Positions 1-10,710 of a stretch of 64,000 nucleotides of DNA are shown piece after piece; the first letter of the stretch is position 1, and every line of letters starts with the position of its first letter. Where the stretch lies: NCBI RefSeq assembly GCF_902459465.1, contig NW_022985694.1, forward strand, positions 62,001 through 126,000. The letters run 5' to 3'. A program made the position numbers and the translations under genes. The stretch is from Asterias rubens. Taxonomy: Eukaryota > Echinodermata > Asteroidea > Forcipulatida > Asteriidae. The notes beneath the pieces were generated by a model that worked only from the letters and a program-made list of their open reading frames with translations, was not told the DNA's origin and did no database searches.

Positions 1-691
1 CAATTAAGGAACAATGAGTTGATCTGACTGCTTTTCTATTTTATTGTAATATTGTACCTACACCAAAACTGGACATGTTTGCTTTTCCTACAAATTTTTT
101 TTATTTTGTGTACTGTCTGTTCAGTCATCGAGTATGCTTTTCTAATTCGCTTGCAGAACGCGAGAATAGTGATGCCATTAGCAACGAGACAACTGAAGGT
201 GAACCACTATCAAAAGGTTGCTACGCTCTGACACTGGTGATTCTGAAACGCCTCAGCTGAACGTGCTCCCCGTACAGTGTATCATGCAGATTGACGAAGA
301 AAGTATGTAAAGGAAAATATCACACAGAAGATGTTCCTGTCAACAAATCAATTTTCCCTGCACAGACTTATGCTTTTGTGCCAGTTGTGGAGTGGCTTCA
401 AAGGACTCGGACGGGGATGTTTATTCTGATGATAACTAATTTAAACAAAATGTTGTCTGAATCATCGTTTTCAATAGAAAAGTAAAAAAAAAGAAGAGAA
501 TTCTGCACAAGTACAATGTGTAAAAAGTAAGCTTTTGGCTTACCAAAAAATAAACCTTAAAATAAATGTGCAACAGTTTATTTGAGAATTGAATTAACCC
601 ATCAGTTACTGTGGTACCAGAAAGACAGTTTGGGAACTAGATTTATATTATTTTCATTCAATTTTGTAAAATCTTTATATCTTTGAAATTG
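1..691. other. Leading stretch without a firm gene
   Basis: No recognisable gene. A possible plus-strand exon follows a pyrimidine-rich stretch ending in TTGCAG near 164, but two reading frames stay open in turn and neither gives a recognisable protein. The rest is A/T-rich sequence. Confidence 0.4.
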
Positions 692-1257
692 TTAAAGGCC
701 CTGTCGCACCATGGCGTATCGCCTTAACGTATGCCGGCGTATAGGCCTACAGAAACTAGTTCGAGCATTTTAAAAGTCCAAGAGTGCCCAACCTCCCAGA
801 ATCGCATCCATAGCGTACTGAACGTATACAAAGCGTATGACTAATGAATTGATAGCGTATCACTAACTTAAAATGAAGTTATGTATGTTACAGGTGGATA
901 CTTCAGAATACGTCAAGACTTTTTGGGGATACGCCAGGCATAGGTTATACGGCACATAAACGTATTTATTTCGTCAGCCAAAGTACATCACAGAGCCCTA
1001 TACCAGCCAACAAGTAACGTACCGCTGACGTATGTCTAACGTACCACGGGAAACGAGAAATTTTGAACATGCTCAATATTTTGTTGCGGGCTCTACATGC
1101 TCCTAATTTTAATAGCGTATCACAGCGTGCTCTAATAACATTAGCGACATATTACCCCTAACCTATATCAGCGTACACCAACGTAATGATATTTCACAAA
1201 CGTTCGCAAACGTTAGCATACAAGCAGGTGATACGCCATGGTGTGGCAAGCCCTTAA
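692..1257. mobile_element. MITE with TTAA target duplication and GCGTAT subrepeats
   Basis: The element is bounded by TTAA at 692-695 and 1254-1257. Its ends are inverted: a 14-bp core CACCATGGCGTATC at about 707-720 is matched by its reverse complement at about 1230-1243, with weaker matching outside. The interior holds many GCGTAT/ACGTAT motifs in both orientations and no ORF. A TTAA duplication is typical of piggyBac- and Kolobok-type transposons, so this is probably a non-autonomous member of such a family. The superfamily is inference; the ends are seen directly. Confidence 0.7.
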
Positions 1258-1848
1258 ATAAAACAACTCTGTGTTTTGAGAGACTAAATACATGATCATC
1301 AATTTGTAAATTGCAAAGAAGATCCAATGGGCATAATTTCTTGGTTAGCTTTTTGTGTTCCAAACCAATGATGACTAGTGGACACAATTGGGAGAACAAA
1401 CGATGAGTGTTCAGCTGTTAAATTTGAATTTGAATTGTTTAAAATGGAATTGTTTGGGGGAATTTAAAAAGGGCCTTTTCAAGAAAGTAACATAATTCAT
1501 CATGAGGGTAATATTAACTTTCAATGTTTATAATAACAATGAGTATTGTACCAGAAATGTGTCATGATATGAAGAGAAGAAATACAAAAAATCTAAATGT
1601 GTGTCTCTTGTCAACAATATCCTTTTTTTGTCAAGTTTATTCATTCATGCGATTAAAATTTAATTAAGGCCTGTCTAAGATGTGTAACCTGGTATTCATA
1701 AGTACTTGAAAAAGTTTACTTCATATTTTGTTCAATTTGAAACATTTCCAAAACTCTGAAGCGAACATTTCCAAAACTCTGAAGCGAACATTTCCACGCA
1801 GGATAATCCCTAAAGGAATACACAATTTATACAGTCAATTGTGGCCTC
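1258..1848. other. Intergenic stretch
   Basis: No gene seen. It is A/T-rich with many stops in all frames and contains the short tandem repeat listed at 1741-1796. Confidence 0.5.
1741..1796. repeat. 23-bp short tandem repeat
   Basis: The 23-bp unit beginning AACATTTCCAAAACTCTGAAG occurs at 1741-1763 and 1764-1786, and a third, partial copy follows. No coding role is apparent. Confidence 0.85.
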
Positions 1849-2144
1849 TTGGTTAGAAATTATCACCGGGTCATTTGTAAGTGTAGATACGTTGTAAAGG
1901 CGAACTTTCCAATTTACAGTGACACTGATTCGTTGACTTGTGCTAGCAAAGGACAAACCCTAGCGACAGATGTTAGGAATCGTCTGGTACGGAGTCAAGT
2001 TTCAATTGTTCGGGCCGAGTGTTCATCTCTTGGTCCTCCTAGAAAACCGACTGCCGAGGAGCTTCGTCAAGAAGTTGCCATAAATGTGGTTACAAAGTAT
2101 CCTATACTGCGTGATGCCGATGACCTATACCCAGAACAACCTTG
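1849..2144 (+). CDS. Candidate internal exon, conserved-looking protein of unknown function
   Basis: The open frame ends in a proline/charge-rich stretch with the residues GPPRKPTAEELRQE followed by KYPILRDADDLYPEQPW, which reads like true coding sequence. It is followed at once by a consensus splice donor, GTAAGTAT, at 2145. The frame beyond the donor becomes low-complexity and A/T-rich, as expected for intron. The left edge is uncertain: an AG acceptor near 1885 (after GTAAGTGTAG) or the ATG at 1849 are both possible. I recall similar motifs in uncharacterised, transposon-associated proteins of fish and marine invertebrates, but I cannot name a family. No partner exon is visible downstream within several kilobases. 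Confidence 0.5.
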
Positions 2145-3359
2145 GGTAAGTATATTCATTTATTTGAAAACAAAGTTAAACAAATTTATAAACAGTTTGC
2201 TTGTAAAACTCAATAACTTTTTATTGGCTACAAAAATAACTTTGTAGTAGATCGATCCATCAAGCCCTGCCCATGACACACATAAACGTATTCTTTCACC
2301 AAGAAAACTCATGATCGACCCTTAAAAACGCCAACAAAGGTACCTTAATTACCTTGTTCCTCGAAGCATCAAAAGCTGGCGGATTCTGACATTTTTGGTG
2401 TAGTTTGAAGATCAGCTGTGCACCCCGGACATCGTCAAACGATGCCATGCCTGATGCCATTGTCTTCCAAGCTAAAAAATCAAACTATGAACTTTGTTGA
2501 ATATTCCTGAGACCGTCTTGCTTTAAATATGAGGTCGAATGACATCATCCGGTTGACTGGTTGACAACAAAACGCAATCGTGTTTACTCATAACCAAACC
2601 TAACTGAATCTGCAAAAGACGAATAATGCAGTGCTTCATATTTTCAGTTCAGTTCAATCGGTTTCTTTAATAATTCTTCTTCTTAGTTGACATTGTGACT
2701 AGCACAGATTAACTACAATGAAAACAGCAACAACAGATATGTCACAAGAAATACTCAGTGATTGTATCAATTGGACCTGAGTGACCAGAATTACCCCAAT
2801 AATTATGCAAATAAAGGACTGAATAAAGCAATGTTTACATTGACCCATGTGCCTGAAGTGAATGGACTGAAGCAAATCTATTAAACCAACTTTGACCTAT
2901 AAATCCTGGGCTATAATGACCACATAAACGCAATTAGCAACTGACTGAATCATAGAATATTATGCTATACCCTGTGTGTTATATCACGCAACGACAATAT
3001 GCATGTATGACTCGAATGACAATCCCCAATTACATGTGCAACCAAATTAAACGCATTGTAAAAATACAACTGTTTTAGGCTTCAAATATGTACCTAAATG
3101 TAACACAATCAATCAATCAGCTCTATAATTTAGTGGCAAGAAAATCAATGCACATACCATTTAATAACCGTTGGCGGGAATCTAATACTTTGGGCGAAGA
3201 AAACTTGGCTTTTACTCTTGAACTAACCCATGACTCTCAGAACCTCATAGCAACCACTGAACTCAAACAGCGCCTTCAATCGACAGAAACAAGTTCCCTG
3301 AGTTTGGGTGTTACACTAACTGCGCTAGATAAAACTAAAAATCTCGCGCGTAAAAATCT
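2145..3359. other. Intron or intergenic stretch
   Basis: Begins as intron after the donor at 2145. No other coding signal is convincing. An open frame at 3088-3375 (plus strand) runs toward the protease relic and could be degraded gag, but has no motif to support that. Confidence 0.4.
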
Positions 3360-3840
3360 TTGCAAACAGTGGTGACCTTGGCTGAACTTCGCGTGTTGGC
3401 TGTACAACAGGGCTGTACGGTACAACAGGGGTTGCGTTCAACTTCGTCAAAGGTCGCTGGGTTGTATGTTCATGGAAAACTACTGGACAGGACTTCGGCC
3501 TTTCTCATAGACACCGGAGCGACTAAGAGTTTTGTTTCCAACCGATTGTTTGATGAGATAAGCCACCGGCTAAAACCAAAGCTTACTCCTCCCGACCGTA
3601 CACTCCGCCAAGCAGATGGTAGTAAACTCAGATATCCGGTCGAGCCAAAATGGACATATCGATTGGTGGGTGCAAACTGGAACACACTATGTGGGTGGCA
3701 GTGACAATGCAATTACTCAGTCTGGACTTCTTGAGGAAACACAAATGCACCTTGCTCTGGGAGGACGAGTGCCTGAAAGTTGGTACACCAAACCGATACA
3801 TCAGTTTGCAGAGGTGCCGAAAGTCTGCCGTTCCGACTGA
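3360..3840 (+). pseudogene. Ty3/gypsy-type aspartic protease relic
   Basis: The first frame carries the retropepsin active-site signature FLIDTGATKSFVS at about residues 48-60 of the open frame (about 3501-3540), then LKPKLTPPDRTLRQADGS, the usual flap region. The matching downstream part, a stretch reading LDFLRKHKCTL that corresponds to the second conserved block of gypsy proteases, is in a different frame around 3725-3760. At least one frameshift therefore separates them. No reverse transcriptase follows on this strand. This is a small broken piece of a gypsy-like pol gene, unrelated in orientation to the minus-strand pol at 7691-9143. Confidence 0.7.
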
Positions 3841-4268
3841 TGGACACTGTTCTGCCCAATTCAAGTTCAGTCTTGTAATATTTATGACAAACATTTACAT
3901 GTACCTTCTAGATGAAGTATTAATACTTTTAGAGGATTCATTGATAATGAAAAACTTGTTCATGTCACTGACCGAGAGCAAACAATACCTTAACATGTTA
4001 AAACAGCCAACACTACTCAGAAAGTCTTTATACTTTGAAAACAAAAGGGAAATGCTCATCTGCAGCACTAATGCCTTCGCCACTATCAGTTTTTTTAATA
4101 AACTAACTAAACTAGTTATAGTAGCCCGCCTCCTATTGAATTATTATTTGTACCACTTAGGTTAGGGCCTACTGTCCATTGCAGAAGCCATAAGAATAGA
4201 TTGACACTGATAATATTGAAATTGTACTGTCGAGCACGGGTCATCCATACTGACTGTTCATGCCGTTT
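3841..4268. other. Intergenic stretch before the duplicated segment
   Basis: No recognisable gene; the long open frame across 3650-4165 is A/T-rich and lacks motifs. The sequence just before 4269 shares only the short string GTTTCCCC with the corresponding position before 9144. Confidence 0.4.
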
Positions 4269-4370
4269 CCCCAGTACAGTAGTCCTAAATAAAATGCATT
4301 TCCTAACCATGCTAACTAACCATGTAGGTTCAAGTTCAACAATTCAACCCCATTACCACATCCACGATTT

Positions 4371-4880
4371 TTAAATAATGCTTGATGGTACTGTACCTTC
4401 TGTCAATCCCTGCATGTCTAAGCGAATTTTGAATACTTCCTCGTTGGTGAATTGCTGAATACACGGTCTTCCTTCAAATGTTGAACAGTCGCAGCTGAAG
4501 TCGATGGCTCTCTGTTGCTCCATGTCGTGGTCTTCGGCAACTGCTGCTTCTCCGAGTAAGTGCTCCACACGTTGCAGCTCGTTTACAACGGGTGGATCGT
4601 CGTCGTCGTCCCCATCATCATCATCAACATCATCATCATCGTCGCCGCCGTCTTGATCTGGAAAAAAATTGACATCTGCTTCCAAATCTCCGGGTAATCC
4701 TTGATCACCCAGAGCTTCGGCTCCCTCCACCTCTTCCTCACTCTCCTCAGCACTGTCATCATCGCTTTCGACGCTACCATCTACAAAATAATCATGGACT
4801 AGCTTCTGGAGAGAAGCTTCGTCGTCTCCAGAGAGGCCAACCATGTTGCCTTCACGAATGGTGCTCAGCGCTCTCCCCAT
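4371..4880 (-). CDS. Acidic protein with Cys motif, first-exon candidate (copy 1)
   Basis: 169 codons. Residues about 35-100 are very acidic, with a run of Asp encoded by a GAT/GAC-rich stretch (about 4590-4660). Near the C-terminus is a cysteine cluster SCDCSTFEGRPCIQQF followed by a helical segment. The frame ends soon after the context AGAAG|GTACAG, a plausible splice donor, so this may be a first exon rather than a whole protein. Its reading direction diverges from the XPG-like coding sequence at the other end of segment A. I recall similar Cys-x-Cys N-termini in transposon-associated proteins, but cannot assign a function. The second copy at 9246-9755 is almost identical. Confidence 0.5.
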   Translation of the reverse strand: MGRALSTIREGNMVGLSGDDEASLQKLVHDYFVDGSVESDDDSAEESEEEVEGAEALGDQGLPGDLEADVNFFPDQDGGDDDDDVDDDDGDDDDDPPVVNELQRVEHLLGEAAVAEDHDMEQQRAIDFSCDCSTFEGRPCIQQFTNEEVFKIRLDMQGLTEGTVPSSII

Positions 4881-5761
4881 GTCTTCACTTCACCTGTCAG
4901 CCAAGCTTAGTTTTTAGTGAATTTTAACACAAAATTGGAACAGCAAAACTCTCAATAAACTCTCAATAAACTACAAATTCACAACAGGTAAGAAAGGTAA
5001 CAAAAATTTCAAAATGCAAACGTGAAAATTTTTATCTTTTTTGCTCACTAAGTATCGACTGACAAGCGTTGCAAATTCACAAAGTCACGAGGCTAATCAC
5101 ACGAGGCAATGGCCGGCTAGCGTGTTCTGTAGGTATGGGCAACGCGAGCTTGCATAGGAAAAAACATCGCGTGACCATGGGGCTGTAAATCCGGATACAA
5201 TTACTGCCGAAGCGGCCCAAAGTTTTGTGCACGCTCGACGAATGGTTTTCAGCTCTCATCCAATCAGTAATCTCTATTTTTTGATAGCTGGAAAGCCCGC
5301 CTAATTTAAATATAAAGTTTTCAGCCGTTAATTCAAACAGTTTTCGGCCACCTGACTATGGTGTCATAAAAAAAAAAAATTAGTTCGGGTCATGAACTTT
5401 CGATTGGTACCAAATCCAGCCGTCCAACTTAAACAGAAGTGACTTAACGTTGCAGTGGAAATAAGCAACTTTTTCATGATTTTGAAGGTTGGTTAGATCG
5501 TCTGGAAGGAAAATAATTACATACAAACATGCCCAGGAAAACCTATTTTTAATGGATTTATTCATCATTTCAAATAAAGGTAGGACCATGACAAGAAAGA
5601 TTAAGAATTTATTGACCCAAAAAGACCAAAATCACGGAATTAGTTTTTGGTAGTGTTTACTCATGTTTTGAGGTGTCAACATGTTTTGAATGGCTAATTA
5701 CACGTAAACACAATTTACTACACATTCCTCATTTTGATAGAGCAGGTCACAATTTTGTACA

Positions 5762-5835
5762 ATTGATGGACTTGGTACCTTCCATGGAATGGGTATAGTA
5801 GCTACAAAGACACCAGGTACAATGACATGTAAGCC
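5762..5835 (+). pseudogene. 5' stub of XPG-like gene, cut by LTR insertion
   Basis: The plus-strand frame reads DGLGTFHGMGIVATKTPG and continues to the last base before the LTR. The same sequence at 10637-10710 continues into the longer coding remnant, which shows that the gypsy insertion at 5836 interrupts this gene. Confidence 0.7.
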
Positions 5836-7443
5836 TGTCACAACCAACCCATCGGGGTTGTTGTTGCAACCGAGGAAGAAACCACCACTGCAGAAATAAA
5901 TTTGCACTCAAGCCATTAGAGATTATATTTACAAAATATTACAATTTATTTACAACGCAACTCTTCTGCAATCTGAATTATTTCCAGTGGCCACACCTCA
6001 AAAAACAATAAATTCAACTTCCAAAATTCACTCACTCCAAACCTTAAATTGAGTCAACCCGACTCTTAAACTTGTGAGTTACAGTTACTGGCTTCAAGTA
6101 ACCTTAACTCGCCAGTAGTTGATTCAAGTTTCTACGCCTTGATCACCTCGATCTCAAATTCCAACTTCTCAATAATTTCAACAATATATCTCCGGTACTT
6201 TGAAATTCTCAATAATTCAACAATAACTCCAATACTTTGCAACTTCTCAATAATTTCAACAATATATCTCCGGTACTTTGAAATTCTCAATAATTCAACA
6301 ATATCTCCAATACTTTGCAACTTCTCACTAATTTCAACAATATATCTCCGGTACTTTGAAATTCTCAATAATTCAACAATATCTCCAATACTTTGCAACT
6401 TCTCAATAATTCCAACAATATTTAACAAACTGTCTACTCTAAGGCTCACACCACTCCTTAGGCTCGTTAATTCTCCCGAGTCTACAATATCAGAGTTCCT
6501 CAATGGTCGTGAGAAGTGCACTGTTCATTGGATGTTCATCTGTGCATTCTGTGTTTCCAGCTCTAGAAAACCCTGCCATCGGTTAAGTTCCAACTCCACT
6601 CTAGTGATGAAAATGTTGGCGTGACGGTCCCATGTGATTTATCATGTCATCAGGGGCGTCCGAGCAGTCACTCCCGGACTTTAAAAGTCGGGTGGATAAG
6701 GGCCATCTATAATAATTAAAAATGAACCAAAACTGTACAAGAACAAGGTCGCTAACATTATGGGATGGTATCGGCACGCTTTCCAATAAAACAATGAAAA
6801 ATTATCAAACTTGCAATTCTCCGCTTTTGGACCAACAATTCCTTTAAACAAAAATGCTTTATATTGAATGAAAAATACTACTTCAATCCAATGGGTTCCT
6901 CCATAAACATAATTAAAAGTAACTTACGATTTGTCGAGCTCAGTCCTCCTCTGTGCCTCACCAGAACTTAACATCTGTGCTGTAGCAACGCAAGCAGAAC
7001 TCTAAATGCATAGCCCCAACTTCCTACACATCACCCCACTCACTTCCGAACTGGTACTCTGCACATCACTTCACTTTCTCCCATTCATATACACCACCAC
7101 TACGATCTACACTCAAGCATACCAGTGAAATTCTCAAGACATTCCTGAGAGCCAACGCCCCAAGGAAAACAAAGGACCGCCCCTAACAAAAAACCTTTGT
7201 GCTTGCATTGCAAGTTTTACTGCTGCACAGTAGCACTTGCCCACCTGTCCAAACTATTTACAACACTTCAACACAGTAGCTGTAGCAGCTGCACAGTAGC
7301 CAGTAGCGCTTGCCCCAGCAGTTGCACAGTAGCAGCTCGCGTTAGCACTATTTACAACAGCAAATCATGGCCCTATATTTTAGAGTACCACACAATATAC
7401 AAAACAACTATTACCAACTGCTTCCATTAGACAACCTGTGACA
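5836..7443 (-). repeat. Long terminal repeat of a gypsy element (3' LTR)
   Basis: The plus-strand ends are TGTCACAACC (5836) and CCTGTGACA (7443), forming the short inverted TGTCACA/TGTGACA ends typical of LTRs. A polypurine tract on the minus strand abuts the right edge, so this is the 3' LTR of the minus-strand element whose pol lies at 7691-9143. At 1608 bp it is long for a gypsy LTR. It contains a 78-bp minisatellite and a CAGTAGC-rich stretch (about 7218-7350). The opposite LTR is missing. Confidence 0.8.
6163..6425. repeat. 78-bp minisatellite inside the LTR
   Basis: Just over three tandem copies of a 78-bp unit containing CAATATATCTCCGGTACTTTG and CTTTGCAACTTCTCAATAATT. The unit is a multiple of three and stays open on both strands, which creates long but meaningless ORFs. 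Confidence 0.85.
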
Positions 7444-7461
7444 ATTCCCTTCCTCCTTGGG
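7444..7461 (-). promoter_or_regulatory. Polypurine tract of the gypsy element
   Basis: The plus strand reads ATTCCCTTCCTCCTTGGG; on the minus strand this is a purine run directly next to the LTR start, where plus-strand DNA priming occurs in LTR retroelements. Confidence 0.7.
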
Positions 7462-7690
7462 GAAAAAAAAAATTATATTTAATTTTTTTTTGAATATACA
7501 AATACTTGGCACTTCAGGGAATATATACAAATACTTAACACTTCAGCGCCAGCTCCCTGGTCTTCAACCTTCTCCTGAAATGTAAAGCACAAAGTTAAAT
7601 AGCGACCTGCAAGTCAAACAAAACCATTGGTTTATACCGAAAAAAAAACAATATCCCAGGAACATGCCTAGCATTTTTCGGTTGTTTCAC

Positions 7691-9143
7691 TCAAGATGAA
7701 ATTCTACTTAGATAGTCTGCACCGACGTTCTCTGTACCCTTAATTGACTGTATTCTAAACCGGTAGGGTTGTAATTGCAGTGCCCATCGCATAATACGGG
7801 AATTTGAAGACTTAGCTTGGTTGAGGTATGCAAGTGGTTGATGATCAGTCTGAAGGACAAATTCAATACCGTACAAGTAAGTTTGAAACTTCTGCACTGC
7901 CCAGACAATCGCCAAACATTCTCGCTCGATGGTGGAATAAGCACACTCCCGTGGAAGAAGTTTACGGGATGCATAGGCCACTGGGGACTTCTCTCCCCCA
8001 TGAGTCTGTATCAATACGGCGCCTAGGCCAATATCCGACGCATCTGTCTGAAGAATGAAAGGTTGATTAATATCAGGTAAGTGAAGTACAGGAGCTTTCA
8101 CAAGGCAAGATTTTAGGGATCTAAAAGCAAATTCTTGACTGTTTTCCCATATGATGTGGTTGGGTTCTCTCTTCTTCGTCTTGTCCGTAAGTGGTGCGGC
8201 AATTGCTGAATAGTTGGGGATGAATCTTCTATAATATCCGGTTAAGCCCAGGAACGATCTTAGCTGCTTCTTGGTTTTGGGTCTGGGAGCATCTTGAACC
8301 TTGTTGACCTTTTCTGAGAGTGGTTCTAGTAAACCTTGTCCTACCCTGTGACCGAGAAATTCTAACTTGGTGTACCCAATGAGACATTTCGTGGGTCTAG
8401 CTGTGAGTCCAGCATCCTTCAATCTTCTGAGCACCTGTTCAAGTACCTTGATGTGCTCTGCCCATGTGCTGGTGTGGATCAAGATATCATCGATGAAGTT
8501 TGTGACGTTGGCTACATCTTGAAGGAGAATACGCATCATACGACTGAAAATGGCAGGGGCATTCACAAGGCCAAATGGCATCGTTTTAAACTGAAACAAG
8601 CCTTCAGGACTAATGAAACTGGTCTTTTCTTTTGCCGGCTTCGCTTAGAGGAATCTGCCAGTACCCCTTACTGAGATCAATCTTGGAAAAATACTTATCT
8701 CCTGAAAGTTTACTGAAAATTTCTTCTGCATCTGGCATTGGCTCTGCATCGAACACTGTCACTCGGTTCAACCTTCTGAAATCTATACAAAAGCGTTGCG
8801 ATCCATCCTTTTTGCTAACTAAGACAATCGGGGATGCATAGGGAGAGTTGGACCTTTCAATGACATCCATATCAAGCATTGCCTTGATTTCTTCGGACAC
8901 TGTGTTTCGAAGGGCATGTGGTAGAGGGTAAGGCTTCGACCTAACTGGGTCTAATGTTGTTAGTTGAATGTCAAGTTCGGAAAACTTACAACGTCCTGGT
9001 AGATCCGTGAGTGCCATCTCATACTTCTTCAACAGACATTTCACCTGACGTTGTTGATCTACTGACAGTTGTGAATCAATCTGAACATCTTTGAGTGACT
9101 CTTTTGCTGTTAGAGTTGGTAGCTGCAATGACTCGTCAGTTTC
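7691..9143 (-). pseudogene. Ty3/gypsy pol: reverse transcriptase and RNase H, no integrase after it
   Basis: Two overlapping frames cover this. The upstream part (8610-9143) has the leader block DLPGRCKF, then the RT N-terminal motifs SPIVLVSKKDGS, RFCIDFRRLN and FSKIDLSKGYWQI. A frameshift near 8600-8620 leads into 7691-8599, which carries FKTMPFGLVNAPA, the catalytic box FIDDIL, LGHRV, FLGLTGYYRRFI, then RNase H (ILQTDASDIGLGAVL, TIERECLAIVWA, LQTDHQPL) and stops at GADYLSRISS. Only about 250 bp separate this stop from the polypurine tract, so there is no room for an integrase downstream. The right end is cut at 9143, where segment A copy 2 begins. The 14 residues before GETDES in the open frame come from segment A and are not part of pol. 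Confidence 0.9.
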
Positions 9144-10710
9144 CCCCAGTACAGTAGTCCTAAATAAAATGCATTTCCTAACCATGCTAACTAACCATGT
9201 AGGTTCAAGTTCAACAATTCAACCCCATTACCACATCCACGATTTTTAAATAATGCTTGATGGTACTGTACCTTCTGTCAATCCCTGCATGTCTAAGCGA
9301 ATTTTGAATACTTCCTCGTTGGTGAATTGCTGAATACACGGTCTTCCTTCAAATGTTGAACAGTCGCAGCTGAAGTCGATGGCTCTCTGTTGCTCCATGT
9401 CGTGGTCTTCGGCAACTGCTGCTTCTCCGAGTAAGTGCTCCACACGTTGCAGCTCGTTTACAACGGGTGGATCGTCGTCGTCGTCCCCATCATCATCATC
9501 AACATCATCATCATCGTCGCCGCCGTCTTGATCTGGAAAAAAATTGACATCCGCTTCCAAATCTCCGGGTAATCCTTGATCACCCAGAGCTTCGGCTCCC
9601 TCCACCTCTTCCTCACTCTCCTCAGCACTGTCATCATCGCTTTCGACGCTACCATCTACAAAATAATCATGGACTAGCTTCTGGAGAGAAGCTTCGTCGT
9701 CTCCAGAGAGGCCAACCATGTTGCCTTCACGAATGGTGCTCAGCGCTCTCCCCATGTCTTCACTTCACCTGTCAGCCAAGCTTAGTTTTTAGTGAATTTT
9801 AACACAAAATTGGAACAGCAAAACTCTCAATAAACTCTCAATAAACTACAAATTCACAACAGGTAAGAAAGGTAACAAAAATTTCAAAATGCAAACGTGA
9901 AAATTTTTATCTTTTTTGCTCACTAAGTATCGACTGACAAGCGTTGCAAATTCACAAAGTCACGAGGCTAATCACACGAGGCAATGGCCGGCTAGCGTGT
10001 TCTGTAGGTATGGGCAACGCGAGCTTGCAAAGGAAAAAACATCGCGTGACCATGGGGCTGTAAATCCGGATACAATTACTGTCGAAGCGGCCCAAAGTTT
10101 TGTGCACGCTCGACGAATGGTTTTCAGCTCTCATCCAATCAGTAATCTCTATTTTTTGATAGCTGGAAAGCCCGCCTAATTTAAATATAAAGTTTTCAGC
10201 CGTTAATTCAAACAGTTTTCGGCCACCTGACTATGGTGTCATAAAAAAAAAAAATTAGTTCGGGTCATGAACTTTCGATTGGTACCAAATCCAGCCGTCC
10301 AACGTAAACAGAAGTGACTTAACGTTGCAGTGGAAATAAGCAACTTTTTCATGATTTTGAAGGTTGGTTAGATCGTCTGGAAGGAAAATAATTACATACA
10401 AACATGCCCAGGAAAACCTATTTTTAATGGATTTATTCATCATTTCAAATAAAGGTAGGACCATGACAAGAAAGATTAAGAATTTATTGACCCAAAAAGA
10501 CCAAAATCACGGAATTAGTTTTTGGTAGTGTTTACTCATGTTTTGAGGTGTCAACATGTTTTGAATGGCTAATTACACGTAAACACAATTTACTACACAT
10601 TCCTCATTTTGATAGAGCAGGTCACAATTTTGTACAATTGATGGACTTGGTACCTTCCATGGAATGGGTATAGTAGCTACAAAGACACCAGGTACAATGA
10701 CATGTAAGCC
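9144..10710. repeat. Duplicated segment A, copy 2 (empty site)
   Basis: Near-identical to 4269-5835. The left edge joins gypsy pol sequence through a short shared string GTTTCCCC. At the right edge, AAGCC at 10706-10710 is followed by TATACC and the XPG-like coding frame continues without a break. This is the uninterrupted version of the site where copy 1 carries the LTR. Confidence 0.9.
9246..9755 (-). CDS. Acidic protein with Cys motif, first-exon candidate (copy 2)
   Basis: Same 169-codon frame as 4371-4880. The one base change I noticed in the coding stretch (a third-base change near 9550) leaves the protein unchanged. The features are again a central acidic run and a C-terminal SCDCSTFEGRPC cluster, with a possible donor after the LTEG codons. 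It is divergently oriented to the XPG-like gene, with about 0.8 kb between them that could hold a shared promoter. Function unknown. Confidence 0.5.
   Translation of the reverse strand: MGRALSTIREGNMVGLSGDDEASLQKLVHDYFVDGSVESDDDSAEESEEEVEGAEALGDQGLPGDLEADVNFFPDQDGGDDDDDVDDDDGDDDDDPPVVNELQRVEHLLGEAAVAEDHDMEQQRAIDFSCDCSTFEGRPCIQQFTNEEVFKIRLDMQGLTEGTVPSSII

Larger units (their letters stand above)
4269..5835. repeat. Duplicated segment A, copy 1 (filled site)
   Basis: This 1567-bp segment recurs at 9144-10710 with a constant offset of 4875 bp. I counted only a handful of substitutions (for example at 4675/9550, near 5150, 5206 and 5426), so identity is above 99%. It holds the acidic minus-strand ORF, and at its right end the plus-strand beginning of the XPG-like coding sequence. 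Here that coding sequence is cut at 5835 by the start of a gypsy LTR; in copy 2 it continues. Confidence 0.9.

Noticed and set aside
4583-4780. Met-rich minus-strand ORF overlapping the acidic ORF (and its copy at 9458-9655)
   Set aside because: Shadow of the GAT-rich stretch of the acidic ORF in another frame; the poly-Met run is the same simple repeat.
6132-6624. Long ORFs on both strands with repeated ILNNSTI and ISKYRRYI motifs
   Set aside because: They are produced by the 78-bp minisatellite inside an LTR; a unit divisible by three stays open on both strands. No known domain.
9144-9185. Start of the gypsy pol ORF at MVRKCILFRTTVLG
   Set aside because: These residues come from segment A (the same sequence is at 4268-4310 without any pol). 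The ORF is a chimera across the joint at 9143/9144.
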